From Aurantibrevibacter litoralis (GTDB taxonomy: Bacteria; Bacteroidota; Bacteroidia; Flavobacteriales; Flavobacteriaceae), in contig NZ_JAYEEQ010000011.1 of NCBI RefSeq assembly GCF_034651555.1, positions 60,787 to 124,786 of the forward strand: a stretch of 64,000 nucleotides of DNA, given 5' to 3'. The notes beneath the pieces were generated by a model. It was not told the origin of the DNA and did no database searches. It saw only the letters and a program-made list of their open reading frames with translations. This document shows positions 17,115-25,490 of this stretch, in pieces (position 1 is the first letter of the stretch; each line of letters opens with the position of its first letter). Both the position numbers and the translations under genes were made by a program.

Positions 17115-18008
17115 ATGAGAACAAAATTGTATGCCATATTTGGCGTAGTACTATTTTTTTTAGCCTGTAAAGAAAAAGCGCAAGAGAAGGCGGCTGCACC
17201 TACGAATGCAGAGGCCACAGCCGGCACAATGGTTCCGGCATCATGGATACAAAGTAGGGTAACAAAGGCAAAGGAACAGTTGCAAGCATCGGAGGCAGGA
17301 ACGGTTGTTTGGAATGCTATGGAGGCACACGGCGGTTTGGAAAAATGGTTTTCTAACGGATTTTTTTCGTTTCATTTTAACTATCAACCTTTGGGAGAAG
17401 GAACACCGAGAAATACATATAATACGGTAGATACGTGGCGCAATAAGGTAAGGCAGAAGGAGGCCTTAGACACCACCTTACAATACGGATGGAACGGGAA
17501 GGAACATTGGAAACTCGTAAGGGATAGCACTTCCATTGCCTACGACACCAAATTTTGGGCGCTAACACCCTTTTATTTTGCTGGATTACCCTTTGTTTTG
17601 GATGGTGCCGGGGTACAATTACAGCTTTTGCCGCAAACGCAATATAAGAATGAAAATTGGGATGTGGTTAAGGTAACTTTTGCTTCAGGTACGGGCGATG
17701 CTCCTGATGACTATTACATTCTATACTTTCATGCCGCCACACATAAAATGGGAGTTATACGATATATTGTTTCTTATCCCGCTTATTTTCCTGAGGGTGG
17801 CCACATGCCCGAAAAATTTATGGATCTTTTTGGGGAACAAACCGTAGCGGGTATTACACTTCCTGAAAGCTATAAAACGCATTGGCTTTCTGACAAGGAT
17901 TTACCTGGGGAATATATCACCTCCATAACACTGAGTGAGGTTTCCTTTGATCAAGGAATAGATCAGCGCTATTTTGATCCGCCCCAAGGCGCCACTATGG
18001 TGGAGTAA
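17115..18008 (+). CDS. DUF6503-like lipoprotein
   Basis: 297 residues. A lipoprotein signal ends at FFLAC (Cys18), followed by a Lys/Ala-rich linker. The body starts with a helix containing AMEAHGGLEKW and continues with beta strands; the PFYFAGLPFVLDGAGV and PDDYYILYF stretches and the C-terminal DPPQGA agree with the DUF6503 family of Bacteroidota, which resembles LolA/LolB-type half-barrels. Its function is unknown. It stands alone between two terminators, 94 bp after nothing recognisable, so it is probably a single-gene transcript. The 16854-17114 spacer shows no clear promoter. Confidence 0.7.
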   Translation: MRTKLYAIFGVVLFFLACKEKAQEKAAAPTNAEATAGTMVPASWIQSRVTKAKEQLQASEAGTVVWNAMEAHGGLEKWFSNGFFSFHFNYQPLGEGTPRNTYNTVDTWRNKVRQKEALDTTLQYGWNGKEHWKLVRDSTSIAYDTKFWALTPFYFAGLPFVLDGAGVQLQLLPQTQYKNENWDVVKVTFASGTGDAPDDYYILYFHAATHKMGVIRYIVSYPAYFPEGGHMPEKFMDLFGEQTVAGITLPESYKTHWLSDKDLPGEYITSITLSEVSFDQGIDQRYFDPPQGATMVE

Positions 18009-18020
18009 TTGGCTTCAAAT

Positions 18021-18054
18021 AAAAAATGGGGCTATAGGTTATAGTCCCATTTTT
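18021..18054. terminator. Bidirectional terminator between convergent genes
   Basis: A 14-bp stem (18023-18036 with 18040-18053, one G-T wobble) with a 3-nt loop, A-rich on the left and T-rich on the right, lies between the converging genes at 17115-18008 and 18071-18475. It can serve both strands. Confidence 0.8.
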
Positions 18055-18070
18055 AGATGAAACGTAAGGG

Positions 18071-18475
18071 TTATTTTGCTAGTGTACGCATATAATTTAC
18101 CACAAGCCAGCGATCTTCTTCTGAAGGTATTTTTTTTGTAAAGCCGGGCATATCATCTCTACCTTCTGTTATTTTATAGTATAACTCTCCGTCGGTTTGT
18201 TTTTGGGTGGAAGCCGCAGAAAAATCCCCTAAATCCCCTTTCATTTCTTTTGCTTTAGGGCCATCTCCCCAACCCTTTTTGCCATGACATGAAGCACATT
18301 GTTTTGCATACAACGCTTTTCCAATAGCTAGATTTTCTTTATCTTTTGCATCCGTCGGATTTTTCATGGTTTTAAATTTCGCAGGAACTACCCATTCCTC
18401 TTGAACTGAAGGGGTAAAAGAAAGGGTAACCAAGGCTACAATTCCTATAAGTGATACATAATTTAACGTTTTCAT
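18071..18475 (-). CDS. Periplasmic class-I c-type cytochrome
   Basis: 134 residues: a signal peptide (1-about 21), one haem-c site C60-A-S-C63-H64, a downstream GRDDMPGF methionine as likely sixth ligand, and a C-terminal helix (DRWLVVNYMRTLAK). It is a small single-haem electron carrier in the periplasm. It is the last gene of the leftward cytochrome/NrfD operon, 11 bp after the preceding gene. As the terminal soluble carrier it could pass electrons from the NrfD module to an oxidase or reductase elsewhere in the genome. Confidence 0.9.
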   Translation of the reverse strand: MKTLNYVSLIGIVALVTLSFTPSVQEEWVVPAKFKTMKNPTDAKDKENLAIGKALYAKQCASCHGKKGWGDGPKAKEMKGDLGDFSAASTQKQTDGELYYKITEGRDDMPGFTKKIPSEEDRWLVVNYMRTLAK

Positions 18476-18486
18476 AATGTTTGTAT

Positions 18487-19344
18487 TTAAGATTTAAAGA
18501 TTTTGAATAGATTAAGCACTAATACCACCAGTACAGACCAAATACCAATTAAGATGATATTGGGTACTATCCATAAAAACAGTGGTGTTTTGTTTGGTGG
18601 CGACCACATAGTTCGTTGGTCAAACGTAGAGGTGTCAACAATAGGTACGCCCATATCCGCTATTACAGGTGCTATAATTGTGCCAAAGACATCGCTATCC
18701 TTTAATGAAATTTCAAAAAGCAGCTTTCCGTCAACACCGGAATAGGGTTCTGTGAGTGCAACTGCAATAGCGCCTTCATCGTCAGTTTCATAGGCATCCT
18801 CGTCACCGACGGCTAAATTCCCAAAAAGTCTTTTAAGCCCTACCAGTAATTCTTGTTCTGGAATGGGCTCATTGGTAGCAGACAGTAGTTGGGCATTAAT
18901 AGTATGCAGACTGTCTATTGTCACAATTGAAGCTTCCAATAGTGCATCGGTTACCGAAATGGATTCTTCGCCTTCCTCATAGACCTCACTATTTTCAATT
19001 TTCACGAGAAACTCGTTTTCGTTTGAAATGTATTTTTGTGGTAAGGTAAAGGTTGTATTCCCATTTTCATTCGTATTTGCCGATCCCAGTTTTAGTTCTG
19101 AGACTTCCTCAGTAGAGGTATCCTCGATTACCTTATAGATATTGAATGTTAAATTTTTGCAGGGTTCAAAACCACTTTCACCACGATATATGGCAGACAG
19201 CTTTAGAAAACTGTGCTGCTGCATTACCTTAACATATTCAACAGTTATTCGGGCACTTAATTTTTCTTGTCCCTGAAGATTAAGTGCGCCCAACAGTCCA
19301 AAAGCACACAACAACATCTTTATAGGATACATCGGCATTTTCAT
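18487..19344 (-). CDS. Exported protein with C-terminal membrane anchor, function unknown
   Basis: 285 residues, not recognised as a named family. A signal peptide covers about 1-25; the body is beta-rich with two Ig-like stretches (about 28-125, containing CKNLTFNIYK and NENGNTTFTLP, and about 130-235), and one membrane helix (LFLWIVPNIILIGIWSVLVVLVLNLF) ends the protein. Such a topology displays a large periplasmic domain next to the inner membrane. The start overlaps the NrfD stop by 4 bp, so it is probably an accessory subunit of the complex, perhaps holding a cytochrome in place. Confidence 0.75.
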   Translation of the reverse strand: MKMPMYPIKMLLCAFGLLGALNLQGQEKLSARITVEYVKVMQQHSFLKLSAIYRGESGFEPCKNLTFNIYKVIEDTSTEEVSELKLGSANTNENGNTTFTLPQKYISNENEFLVKIENSEVYEEGEESISVTDALLEASIVTIDSLHTINAQLLSATNEPIPEQELLVGLKRLFGNLAVGDEDAYETDDEGAIAVALTEPYSGVDGKLLFEISLKDSDVFGTIIAPVIADMGVPIVDTSTFDQRTMWSPPNKTPLFLWIVPNIILIGIWSVLVVLVLNLFKIFKS

Positions 19345-20654
19345 AATTTTTCTGTTTTATGGGTTTCTATAATACCTCGTTCCTCGGCAGTTTCTTCTAT
19401 GGGAATTATGGGCAAATACCGAAATAAGAGGGTCATAATAAGTAAGGCGGATGCTAAAGTACCGAAAGTTATGATCCACTCTAAAGCAGTAGGAAAATAT
19501 TGATGCCAACTTTCCGGAGCTCCTTGAATAGGTAAAAATGGGTGAAGCAAGGTTGGGGTTACAATGAGATAGCGTTTCCACCAAGCGCCAATAACTACCA
19601 GCAACCCCATTATAAACAGGGGTAAAGGTTTTCTTCCCTTGGGAAATAATAATACAAGTACAGGAACGATTAATCCTCCTACAATAACCGTCCAAAATAA
19701 GGGCGCGTAACTACCGGTGAACATGCCTTCCAAATGTGCTGCTTCATCAGCAGTGGTTTTATATGCGGGTACTAAATATTCATTCACATTAAAGTATAAA
19801 TAAACTAAGCAAAGCAAAACCAATAATTTTGCCATTTTATCAAAATGCATGTCGGTAATATACCCTTGCAAATGATATACCTTTCGCAGAACATACATAA
19901 TAACAACAACAGCTCCTGCCCCTGCTACAAAGGCTCCTGCTATAAAATAAGGGCCAAAGTTAGAACTATCCCAGCCGGGCCTATACGTTGTGGCAAATAA
20001 CCATGCCGTTACCGTATGAATACCAAAGGCCACCGGAATAATCATAACTGAAAGTGCTTTTATCGATTTTTGGTACAACTCTTTCTGTTTTGGGGAGCCA
20101 GACCAGTTCAACGACAATTTGCCATACCATTTCTCTAGTTTAGGCTTGGCTTTAAAGTGTTTTTTCAAGATAGCAAAATCGGGTAGTAAAGGATAGTATA
20201 GCAACAACAAACTAATGAACAAATAGGTCGTAATAACCAATACATCCCAAATTATTGGCGATTGTAATCGACCGTGCATGAACAAATAATAAAGGCGCTC
20301 CGGACGACCCATATCTATGATGATAGTAAGCCCCGCCATAATAATCGCAGCCACGGCGATTACTTCTGAAATTCGGGTAAGAGGTGTGCTCCATTTTACA
20401 CCAGATAAGCGCAAAATAGCAGTAACAAGGGATCCTACCAAGCTAATGGCCACAAAGAACACAAAGTTGGAGATATACACTCCCCATAGGGCATAGTCGC
20501 GCATACCGGTAATAACTAGGCCTTTATCCAATTGCTGAATATATGCATAAAGGGCTGCAACAATGATAACCACTAGGAAACTCATCCATATAACGCCAAG
20601 TTTACCAAATTTGCGAGGCGCTAAATCTTGTACTAATTTATCGTAGGCGCTCAT
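19341..20654 (-). CDS. nrfD: NrfD/PsrC-type quinol-interacting membrane subunit
   Basis: 437 residues with about 10 membrane helices, of the polysulfide reductase NrfD family (GMRDYALWGVYISNFVFFVAIS near the start; MGRPERLYYLFMHGRLQSPIIWDV; WHQYFPTALEWIITFG near the end). The family exchanges electrons between menaquinone and a periplasmic iron-sulfur partner. Its start overlaps the Fe-S gene by 4 bp, the usual NrfC-NrfD arrangement. No molybdopterin catalytic subunit is encoded nearby, so the pair probably moves electrons between the quinone pool and the operon's cytochromes, as in alternative complex III. Confidence 0.9.
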   Translation of the reverse strand: MSAYDKLVQDLAPRKFGKLGVIWMSFLVVIIVAALYAYIQQLDKGLVITGMRDYALWGVYISNFVFFVAISLVGSLVTAILRLSGVKWSTPLTRISEVIAVAAIIMAGLTIIIDMGRPERLYYLFMHGRLQSPIIWDVLVITTYLFISLLLLYYPLLPDFAILKKHFKAKPKLEKWYGKLSLNWSGSPKQKELYQKSIKALSVMIIPVAFGIHTVTAWLFATTYRPGWDSSNFGPYFIAGAFVAGAGAVVVIMYVLRKVYHLQGYITDMHFDKMAKLLVLLCLVYLYFNVNEYLVPAYKTTADEAAHLEGMFTGSYAPLFWTVIVGGLIVPVLVLLFPKGRKPLPLFIMGLLVVIGAWWKRYLIVTPTLLHPFLPIQGAPESWHQYFPTALEWIITFGTLASALLIMTLLFRYLPIIPIEETAEERGIIETHKTEKL

Positions 20655-21592
20655 AATGTTTCGGTTTTGTCAACAGACTGAAATTCGTTGTAGTTTTCCA
20701 TTCCCTCCTCAAATTCTACCAACCGATCAACGGGCGGTAAATAATAAACACTAGGTTCTGTCCCGAGGCTTTCCAGTAAACGGTGTCCGGCTCTATCTTT
20801 TAGCAGTGTACTCAGCTTAACCGTTTGCCCACTGCCATTCGTTACAACATCTTCATAAAGATCTCCAAACGAAAAAACATCATTAGGGCAGGCAGAAACG
20901 CAAAAGGGGAGTTCTCCTTTCAGGGTTTGGTGCGGACAAAAATCACATTTATCAACCGTGCCTTTTATACTGGGTTTGCCACAATAATCCGGAGTATAGG
21001 GTTCTTCTTGTACCATTTCAGGCTGTTCGGGTTCGTTCCAATTAAAGACTCTAGTGGAATAGGGACATGCGGCCATACAAAATCGACAGCCTATACAGCG
21101 TTCATTATCTATGAGTACGATGCCGTCTTTTCGTTTAAAAGTAGCATCTACCGGACAGACTTTTACACAGGGAGGCTTATCGCAGTGCTGGCATTGGGTG
21201 GGCATAAAATAGGGTGCCGTTTTTTCCGATTCCTGCATTTTATACACCTTTAGCCAGGCATTGTCGCCGGTAATATAATGTCCTTTGTTACAAGCTGATT
21301 GACATTTAAGGGCATTTTTGCACTTGGCCAAATCTACAACCATTACAAATTTTTTATTGGGAAACCCTTCCCGGGGGTCATAGCCTACCGGGGTATGATG
21401 ATATTCATGTACCTCCGAGGCGGGTACCTGCACAATGTTTCCGTCGGTAGACATCAGTTCTACCATGCCCGAAGGACTCGGTTCTTTTTCGAGGGCTTTT
21501 ACGGCGGCAACGGTGCCTACCGTTGCGAAAAGCCCGAATTTGATTCCTATATCGAAAAAATTACGTCTCGTTGTTTTTTTATCTTCAATCAT
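20651..21592 (-). CDS. Tat-exported NrfC-like ferredoxin with a three-Cys first cluster
   Basis: 313 residues. A twin-arginine signal (R9-R10-N-F-F) precedes four cluster motifs: C91-x5-C97-x3-C101; C134/C137/C142/C146; C166/C169/C172/C176; and C216/C219/C231/C235. In the first motif the expected second Cys is A94, which points to a [3Fe-4S] instead of a [4Fe-4S] cluster. The family forms the electron wire between an NrfD quinol protein and a periplasmic partner. Between the signal and the clusters is a short segment (LMSTDGNIVQVPASEV, 46-61) that resembles one in the 88-residue protein encoded just upstream. Confidence 0.9.
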   Translation of the reverse strand: MIEDKKTTRRNFFDIGIKFGLFATVGTVAAVKALEKEPSPSGMVELMSTDGNIVQVPASEVHEYHHTPVGYDPREGFPNKKFVMVVDLAKCKNALKCQSACNKGHYITGDNAWLKVYKMQESEKTAPYFMPTQCQHCDKPPCVKVCPVDATFKRKDGIVLIDNERCIGCRFCMAACPYSTRVFNWNEPEQPEMVQEEPYTPDYCGKPSIKGTVDKCDFCPHQTLKGELPFCVSACPNDVFSFGDLYEDVVTNGSGQTVKLSTLLKDRAGHRLLESLGTEPSVYYLPPVDRLVEFEEGMENYNEFQSVDKTETL

Positions 21593-21598
21593 AATTTT

Positions 21599-21865
21599 TT
21601 ATTTCGCTTTATTCAACCACTTTAAAAAAGAGATGTTCGATATGTTTTTTTCAACCACCTTGGCCTTAGCCACGACACTTTTTTTAACTTTTACTGTGGT
21701 GCCATCGGGTTTTAAAAGGGTCTGGTAGGCGTCCTCAGGTTCTTCTAGTGGCGTAGGGAGCGGTTTTCCAAAGCCCATTAAGGGGAGCAATAGCCCAGTT
21801 CCAAGTATGGGAAAAAATTTTCTTCGACCTGTTGTAACATTTTCTTTTTTAGTTCTTTTTTTCAT
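21599..21865 (-). CDS. Small protein with Tat-like signal, accessory to the NrfC-D module
   Basis: 88 residues, not a named family. Residues 14-18 (RRKFF) and the following hydrophobic stretch look like a twin-arginine signal. The mature part contains TLLKPDGTTVKVKKSVV (50-66), which parallels LMSTDGNIVQVPASEV in the Fe-S protein encoded 6 bp downstream, so the two share an N-terminal architecture. There are no cysteines in the mature part, so it carries no cluster. It may pair with the Fe-S subunit during Tat export or assembly. Position and tight spacing support a real gene. Confidence 0.65.
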   Translation of the reverse strand: MKKRTKKENVTTGRRKFFPILGTGLLLPLMGFGKPLPTPLEEPEDAYQTLLKPDGTTVKVKKSVVAKAKVVEKNISNISFLKWLNKAK

Positions 21866-21894
21866 CGCTGCTACTATTTACAAAACATTGGTTA

Positions 21895-21963
21895 CTACTT
21901 GTGGTATATCTTGCCGATCACATGGTGTCGGCATGTAGAGTTTTCTCCTTTTTTAATTCCCAT
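21895..21963 (-). CDS. Possible 22-residue peptide in the cytochrome operon
   Basis: The ATG at 21961-21963 opens a frame ending with TAG at 21895, between the DUF5777 and Tat-signal genes. The peptide is basic and contains TCRHHVIGKIYHK. A purine-rich GGTGAAAG lies upstream. One Cys and three His resemble a metal or haem contact, but the length is too short to be sure, and it may be noise. Confidence 0.2.
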   Translation of the reverse strand: MGIKKGENSTCRHHVIGKIYHK

Positions 21964-21984
21964 TTTGGTCTTTCACCAGCTTTT

Positions 21985-22842
21985 TTAAAGATGCCATAAT
22001 CTGGTAATATTAAACCCAATTAAGAAATCGCCACTAAAAAAATTGTTTTGATTGAACATATAATTCTGTTGTTGTACAATTCCTTTGTAATTGGTGATGA
22101 ATACCTGAAATGCATGCGAACCTGTAGAAAATTCTAGCCCAATGCTTACGCCCGGATCAGGCGTGCCCGATGAAAAGCTGGTAATTGGCTGACTGTAATC
22201 TGCGATCATGGATATTGTGGGTGTTATTTTTGCCCTTCCTCCAAAAGCCACCGCAAACATGTCATTCTTCATATTGCTTTTTACAAGGTTAAAATGCGAT
22301 AAACTAGGCGCAATTTGAAAGGAGAGGTTTCTGCTAAACCTGCGAGCAATGATAATTTGGTTAAAATAAGAATAGCGATCTTCGGTATATTGAAAGTTTT
22401 CTTTTCGTCGGGCATCCACCGTAAAGTTTCCATAATAGGTAACGCTCACCGGCATTTCATTTTCTCTGGTCTGCCTTAGAATGGCACCTTTTAGGCTAAA
22501 ATCCTGTAAACGGCTATCTTTGGTAGTTCCTGCGCCCACAGTTATCCTGTCGTGCAAGGCATAGGTAAGTGCTACACGAATGTTTGCGGGCCCCCAAAGG
22601 CCAATAAGATCATTAGATTCCGGCCCGGCATTGACCACACCGAAGCGGTGGTTCATGATCATTTCTAAGGTACCTTTAGAATTAAGTACATTGGTCTGGT
22701 TTTCAATAAGAGCCGTACTTTCAAAGGCCTCGCGCTCTAATTTAATTTCTTGTGGTTCGGTGCTGCCATCAGTTTCTTCCTGAGATAGTGCCATATTTGG
22801 AAGCGCAAATACGAGACTCAAAAGATATGGATATAGTTTCAT
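21985..22842 (-). CDS. DUF5777 family outer-membrane beta-barrel protein
   Basis: 285 residues from the ATG at 22842 (an ATG 9 bp upstream is also in frame). A signal peptide ends at about ALSQ (residue 20). The rest is alternating hydrophobic strands (MIMNHRFGVVN, GLWGPANIRVALTYAL, ITVGAGTTKDSRLQDFSLKGAILRQ) ending in an aromatic WHL, as in DUF5777 barrels. Members are recurrently found beside c-type cytochromes in Bacteroidota. The gene sits inside the cytochrome/NrfD operon, 15 bp after a lipoprotein cytochrome, so the barrel may house or anchor a haem protein at the outer membrane; this is inferred. Confidence 0.82.
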   Translation of the reverse strand: MKLYPYLLSLVFALPNMALSQEETDGSTEPQEIKLEREAFESTALIENQTNVLNSKGTLEMIMNHRFGVVNAGPESNDLIGLWGPANIRVALTYALHDRITVGAGTTKDSRLQDFSLKGAILRQTRENEMPVSVTYYGNFTVDARRKENFQYTEDRYSYFNQIIIARRFSRNLSFQIAPSLSHFNLVKSNMKNDMFAVAFGGRAKITPTISMIADYSQPITSFSSGTPDPGVSIGLEFSTGSHAFQVFITNYKGIVQQQNYMFNQNNFFSGDFLIGFNITRLWHL

Positions 22843-22857
22843 GTCGATCATTTTTAA

Positions 22858-23235
22858 TTAGTTATTAAGTGCGCCTTCGTTAATCCATTGTCGGATTACA
22901 TTAATATCCGTTAGGTTTAGAGGAGTGCCGGGCGGCATCAAAGGGGCACCTTGCCCAAGTAAGGTTTTGAACAAAGTGCTTTCTTCTGCATTGTTGGGGA
23001 TCACAAAGTTTCCGTTCAGCAATGCATTGAAAGCATTACTGCCTCTAAGATCTGGCGCCAAACTACCGCCATGACAACTTACGCAAGCTCTATTAAATAT
23101 GGGCTGTACTTGACCTTGAAATGAAACATTTGTAGGTAGTGGTATGGTGTCCTCATCAGGTAGCTGGTCATAGTAGCAAGAGTAGCTCACAATACCCAAG
23201 GCCAATGCTATAATATATTTTTGAATTTTTTTCAT
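22858..23235 (-). CDS. Single-haem cytochrome lipoprotein
   Basis: 125 residues from the ATG at 23235 (an upstream in-frame ATG at 23280 would put 15 residues before the lipoprotein signal and is unlikely). The signal ends at SYSC (Cys20), followed by acidic residues. One haem-c site, C51-V-S-C54-H55, sits in QPIFNRACVSCHGG, the pattern of the planctomycete-type cytochrome C domain; LMPPGTPL gives the distal Met. It is membrane-anchored and probably faces the periplasm or the surface. It is the second gene of the operon. Confidence 0.88.
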   Translation of the reverse strand: MKKIQKYIIALALGIVSYSCYYDQLPDEDTIPLPTNVSFQGQVQPIFNRACVSCHGGSLAPDLRGSNAFNALLNGNFVIPNNAEESTLFKTLLGQGAPLMPPGTPLNLTDINVIRQWINEGALNN

Positions 23236-23410
23236 CAGTTTATATTTAGGTGTTTTAGGTGGTTCGATGTAATTCGCCAATGAACACTACGGTTATGTCG
23301 GCACTTCTCATCCTTTTTGCCAGTAAAATCTTCGGATGGTTTTTTTAAAATCATCATTAAAATAGATTGAAAGAAAGCAAATAACCTATCCAAAGATTTT
23401 ATTGAAATCC

Positions 23411-24286
23411 TTAATTTGGATATTTAATGGTGTCATTAATTGCTTTATAGAAATTTTTCATATCCTCCAATGTTGCTGGGGTTGGCCCCATGGATGAACC
23501 TAACTGTCCGGAAACGATTTTATGCTGAACTTCATGCGGATTATCTCTAGTAAATTTTCCTAATGTATTGCCACCTAAGGGAATATTGCTCCCATCTGCA
23601 CCATGGCATGAGGCACATTTGGAGGTGTAAAAGACATCACCTGCCGCAGCGTTTCCATTACGACCAAGATCGGAATAGGTGCGGGATCCCGTGGGATAAC
23701 TGCCTACAGTGGTTATGGCGTATAATTCATCCGTATCTAGTGCTCCTTCTCTTAGGAATTTTACCAAATCCCAAATTTGAGCATCGGTAAGTATGGTTCC
23801 GTAATCGGGATGGTCATTGCCTCCTAAGGCAGGATTGGTGCCATCTGCTGTTCTTGCAGGATCTACCGCACCACCGCCGGTATTTTTAATTTTATCAAAC
23901 AAAATACTGATGTCTGCAAACTTAAGATTGGTGAGTTGAGCTCCGGAAACATCGGGCCTATTTACACGGGGTGCCCTGTTAATATAAGAAGCAAACTTCG
24001 CTTTTTGATCCCATGCGTGGCATTGTTTGCATCTGTAAAAATCTTTAAATCCTGTAATATTGGCAATATCTACCGAAGGGTCATTTGGGCCATCAAAGCC
24101 CGGGGTCAGCGTAAAATCATTATAAAGCATACTGCCAACGATAACATCGGCTGCATCGTACGCAATTTGATTTTCATTTTCCTGGACAATATCTACAAAT
24201 TCACGATCATCATGGGTACAGCTTTGGGCACCCATAAGTAGAAGTCCTACTATTAAAAAGGCGATTGGTTTTCCTGTTGTTTTCAT
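23411..24286 (-). CDS. Di-haem cytochrome c lipoprotein
   Basis: 291 residues. The lipoprotein signal ends at AQSC (Cys23) and is followed by THDDRE. There are two haem-c sites: C86-K-Q-C89-H90 in a less usual context (FYRCKQCHAWDQ) and C224-A-S-C227-H228 in a regular class-I domain. A middle stretch (LTDAQIWDLVKFLREG) is the typical helix of cytochrome c. It is the first gene of the leftward operon, with 175 bp to the next one, and probably the outer electron donor or acceptor. The partner substrate is unknown. Confidence 0.88.
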   Translation of the reverse strand: MKTTGKPIAFLIVGLLLMGAQSCTHDDREFVDIVQENENQIAYDAADVIVGSMLYNDFTLTPGFDGPNDPSVDIANITGFKDFYRCKQCHAWDQKAKFASYINRAPRVNRPDVSGAQLTNLKFADISILFDKIKNTGGGAVDPARTADGTNPALGGNDHPDYGTILTDAQIWDLVKFLREGALDTDELYAITTVGSYPTGSRTYSDLGRNGNAAAGDVFYTSKCASCHGADGSNIPLGGNTLGKFTRDNPHEVQHKIVSGQLGSSMGPTPATLEDMKNFYKAINDTIKYPN

Positions 24287-25030
24287 ATATACTTGTATTT
24301 AAGTTTTGTTTCATGTGTACCAAAAGGGTACTGTTTTATAGCTGCAAGTTCCGATCAAATTAGGTTGTACTTCATGATATAAGTCATATAGCCTATTAAT
24401 AATGAGTATTTTAGTATTGAAATTGTGGCAAATGAAGCCGTCATTGCATTCAGAGAATGTCGTTAATACTTGTAATAGATAGAATGTATTAGTTTTTTGA
24501 AGTGGCGACGAGATTCTTGCCTTTTTGGAATAGCACTGTCCTATTAGTGTGATTAAAAAACGGATGACTATTGTAGTTACGTCACTGGAAACACATCAGA
24601 AACAGGGATTTCCTATGGTTGTATTTTTTTATGAAGGTATGAAAAAGTGTACCCTTAGGTCTTATTACAAGGAGCTTGAGATAAAGATTAAATCAATAAC
24701 ATCATAGTTTTTTAACGGGTCTTGAGCGGTTATAATGGTAGTATTGTTTTGATGATATAGTATCACTTAAGAACAACGGTATTACTGTAAAGGATATTTT
24801 ATGCGTTCTCTATTTGGCAATTGCAGCCAAAGTGTACTATCATGGCATTCTATAAGGAAAATCAAATGCTAAACCACGAGCGCACACGTTCTTTTTCTAT
24901 ACGACAATGCCAGATTAAGCCATAAAAAACCCAACGGAATTTTGAAATACGGTATATAGACCGCTTCCGTTCCAAATAGGTTATTGAAGTAAAGGAGTTT
25001 TGAAATGGGAAAATAATCAAAGGTTTCGGC
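24287..25030. other. 744-bp stretch without a recognisable gene
   Basis: AT-rich spacer between two leftward genes. It holds only short frames (for example a 22-codon one starting MKKCTLRSYYKELEIK on the + strand near 24639) and a small hairpin, GTACC/GGTAC, near 24317. An unusually long gap for this compact region; it could contain the operon's promoter, a small RNA or a decayed gene. I see nothing I can name. Confidence 0.4.
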
Positions 25031-25387
25031 TTAGGAAATATATTCCTTTTCTAAAAAATAGCTTACAATGGCCTCTTTCATCAACACGGATTGTTCTCCG
25101 GCTTTAAGCGGTGGCAAGGCTTCTTTTATGGTGTAGTGCGGCCAGCCTTCATCGTCAAAATAATGAAATTCATAATACCCATAAGGTTCCAGCAAGCGAC
25201 AAATAGCAATATGCATCAGGTTAATCTTCTCATCCTTTTTGTACGTTCTGTGGTATTGTCCTAATTCTTGCACCCCTACCAAATAAATTATCGCATCCAA
25301 ATCTAATGGATCCCCGTCTGAAAACTGAGCAGATAATTTCGCTATCAATTCTTTCCAACGCTCTTTTAAAAGTACATCTCTAGACAT
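25031..25387 (-). CDS. Conserved hypothetical protein
   Basis: 118 residues, soluble and acidic, with no signal peptide or membrane helix. The ordered helices (LLKERWKELIAKL, DLDAIIYLVGVQELGQY, INLMHIAICRLLEPYGYYEF) and the YFDDEGWPHYTIKEALPPL stretch look like a compact folded domain. I believe similar proteins are widespread in Flavobacteriia next to cvpA, but I know no function. It is divergent from the CvpA gene with a 103-bp shared upstream region. Confidence 0.75.
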   Translation of the reverse strand: MSRDVLLKERWKELIAKLSAQFSDGDPLDLDAIIYLVGVQELGQYHRTYKKDEKINLMHIAICRLLEPYGYYEFHYFDDEGWPHYTIKEALPPLKAGEQSVLMKEAIVSYFLEKEYIS

Positions 25388-25466
25388 GGTTCAAATTTAA
25401 GTGTTGTGTGTTGCGTTTTAAAAAACCCGTCGGGTTTCTAAAAAACCAAAGGTACAAATCAAAGTA

Positions 25467-25474
25467 CTATATTT
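25467..25474 (+). promoter_or_regulatory. -7 element of the CvpA-family gene
   Basis: TATATTTG fits the TAnnTTTG consensus and ends 16 bp before the start codon. No TTG was seen at the right distance upstream, so only half of the promoter is supported. Confidence 0.4.
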
Positions 25475-25490
25475 GTGAAAATACACCACC

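Noticed and set aside
16925..17227. 100-codon minus-strand frame overlapping the DUF6503-like gene
   Set aside because: Antisense to the lipoprotein start, which has a clear signal and family match; the minus frame has no domain-like pattern.
25423..25437. AAACCCG/CGGGTTT hairpin between divergent genes
   Set aside because: It sits upstream of both divergent genes, so it terminates neither; too short to call a regulatory RNA.
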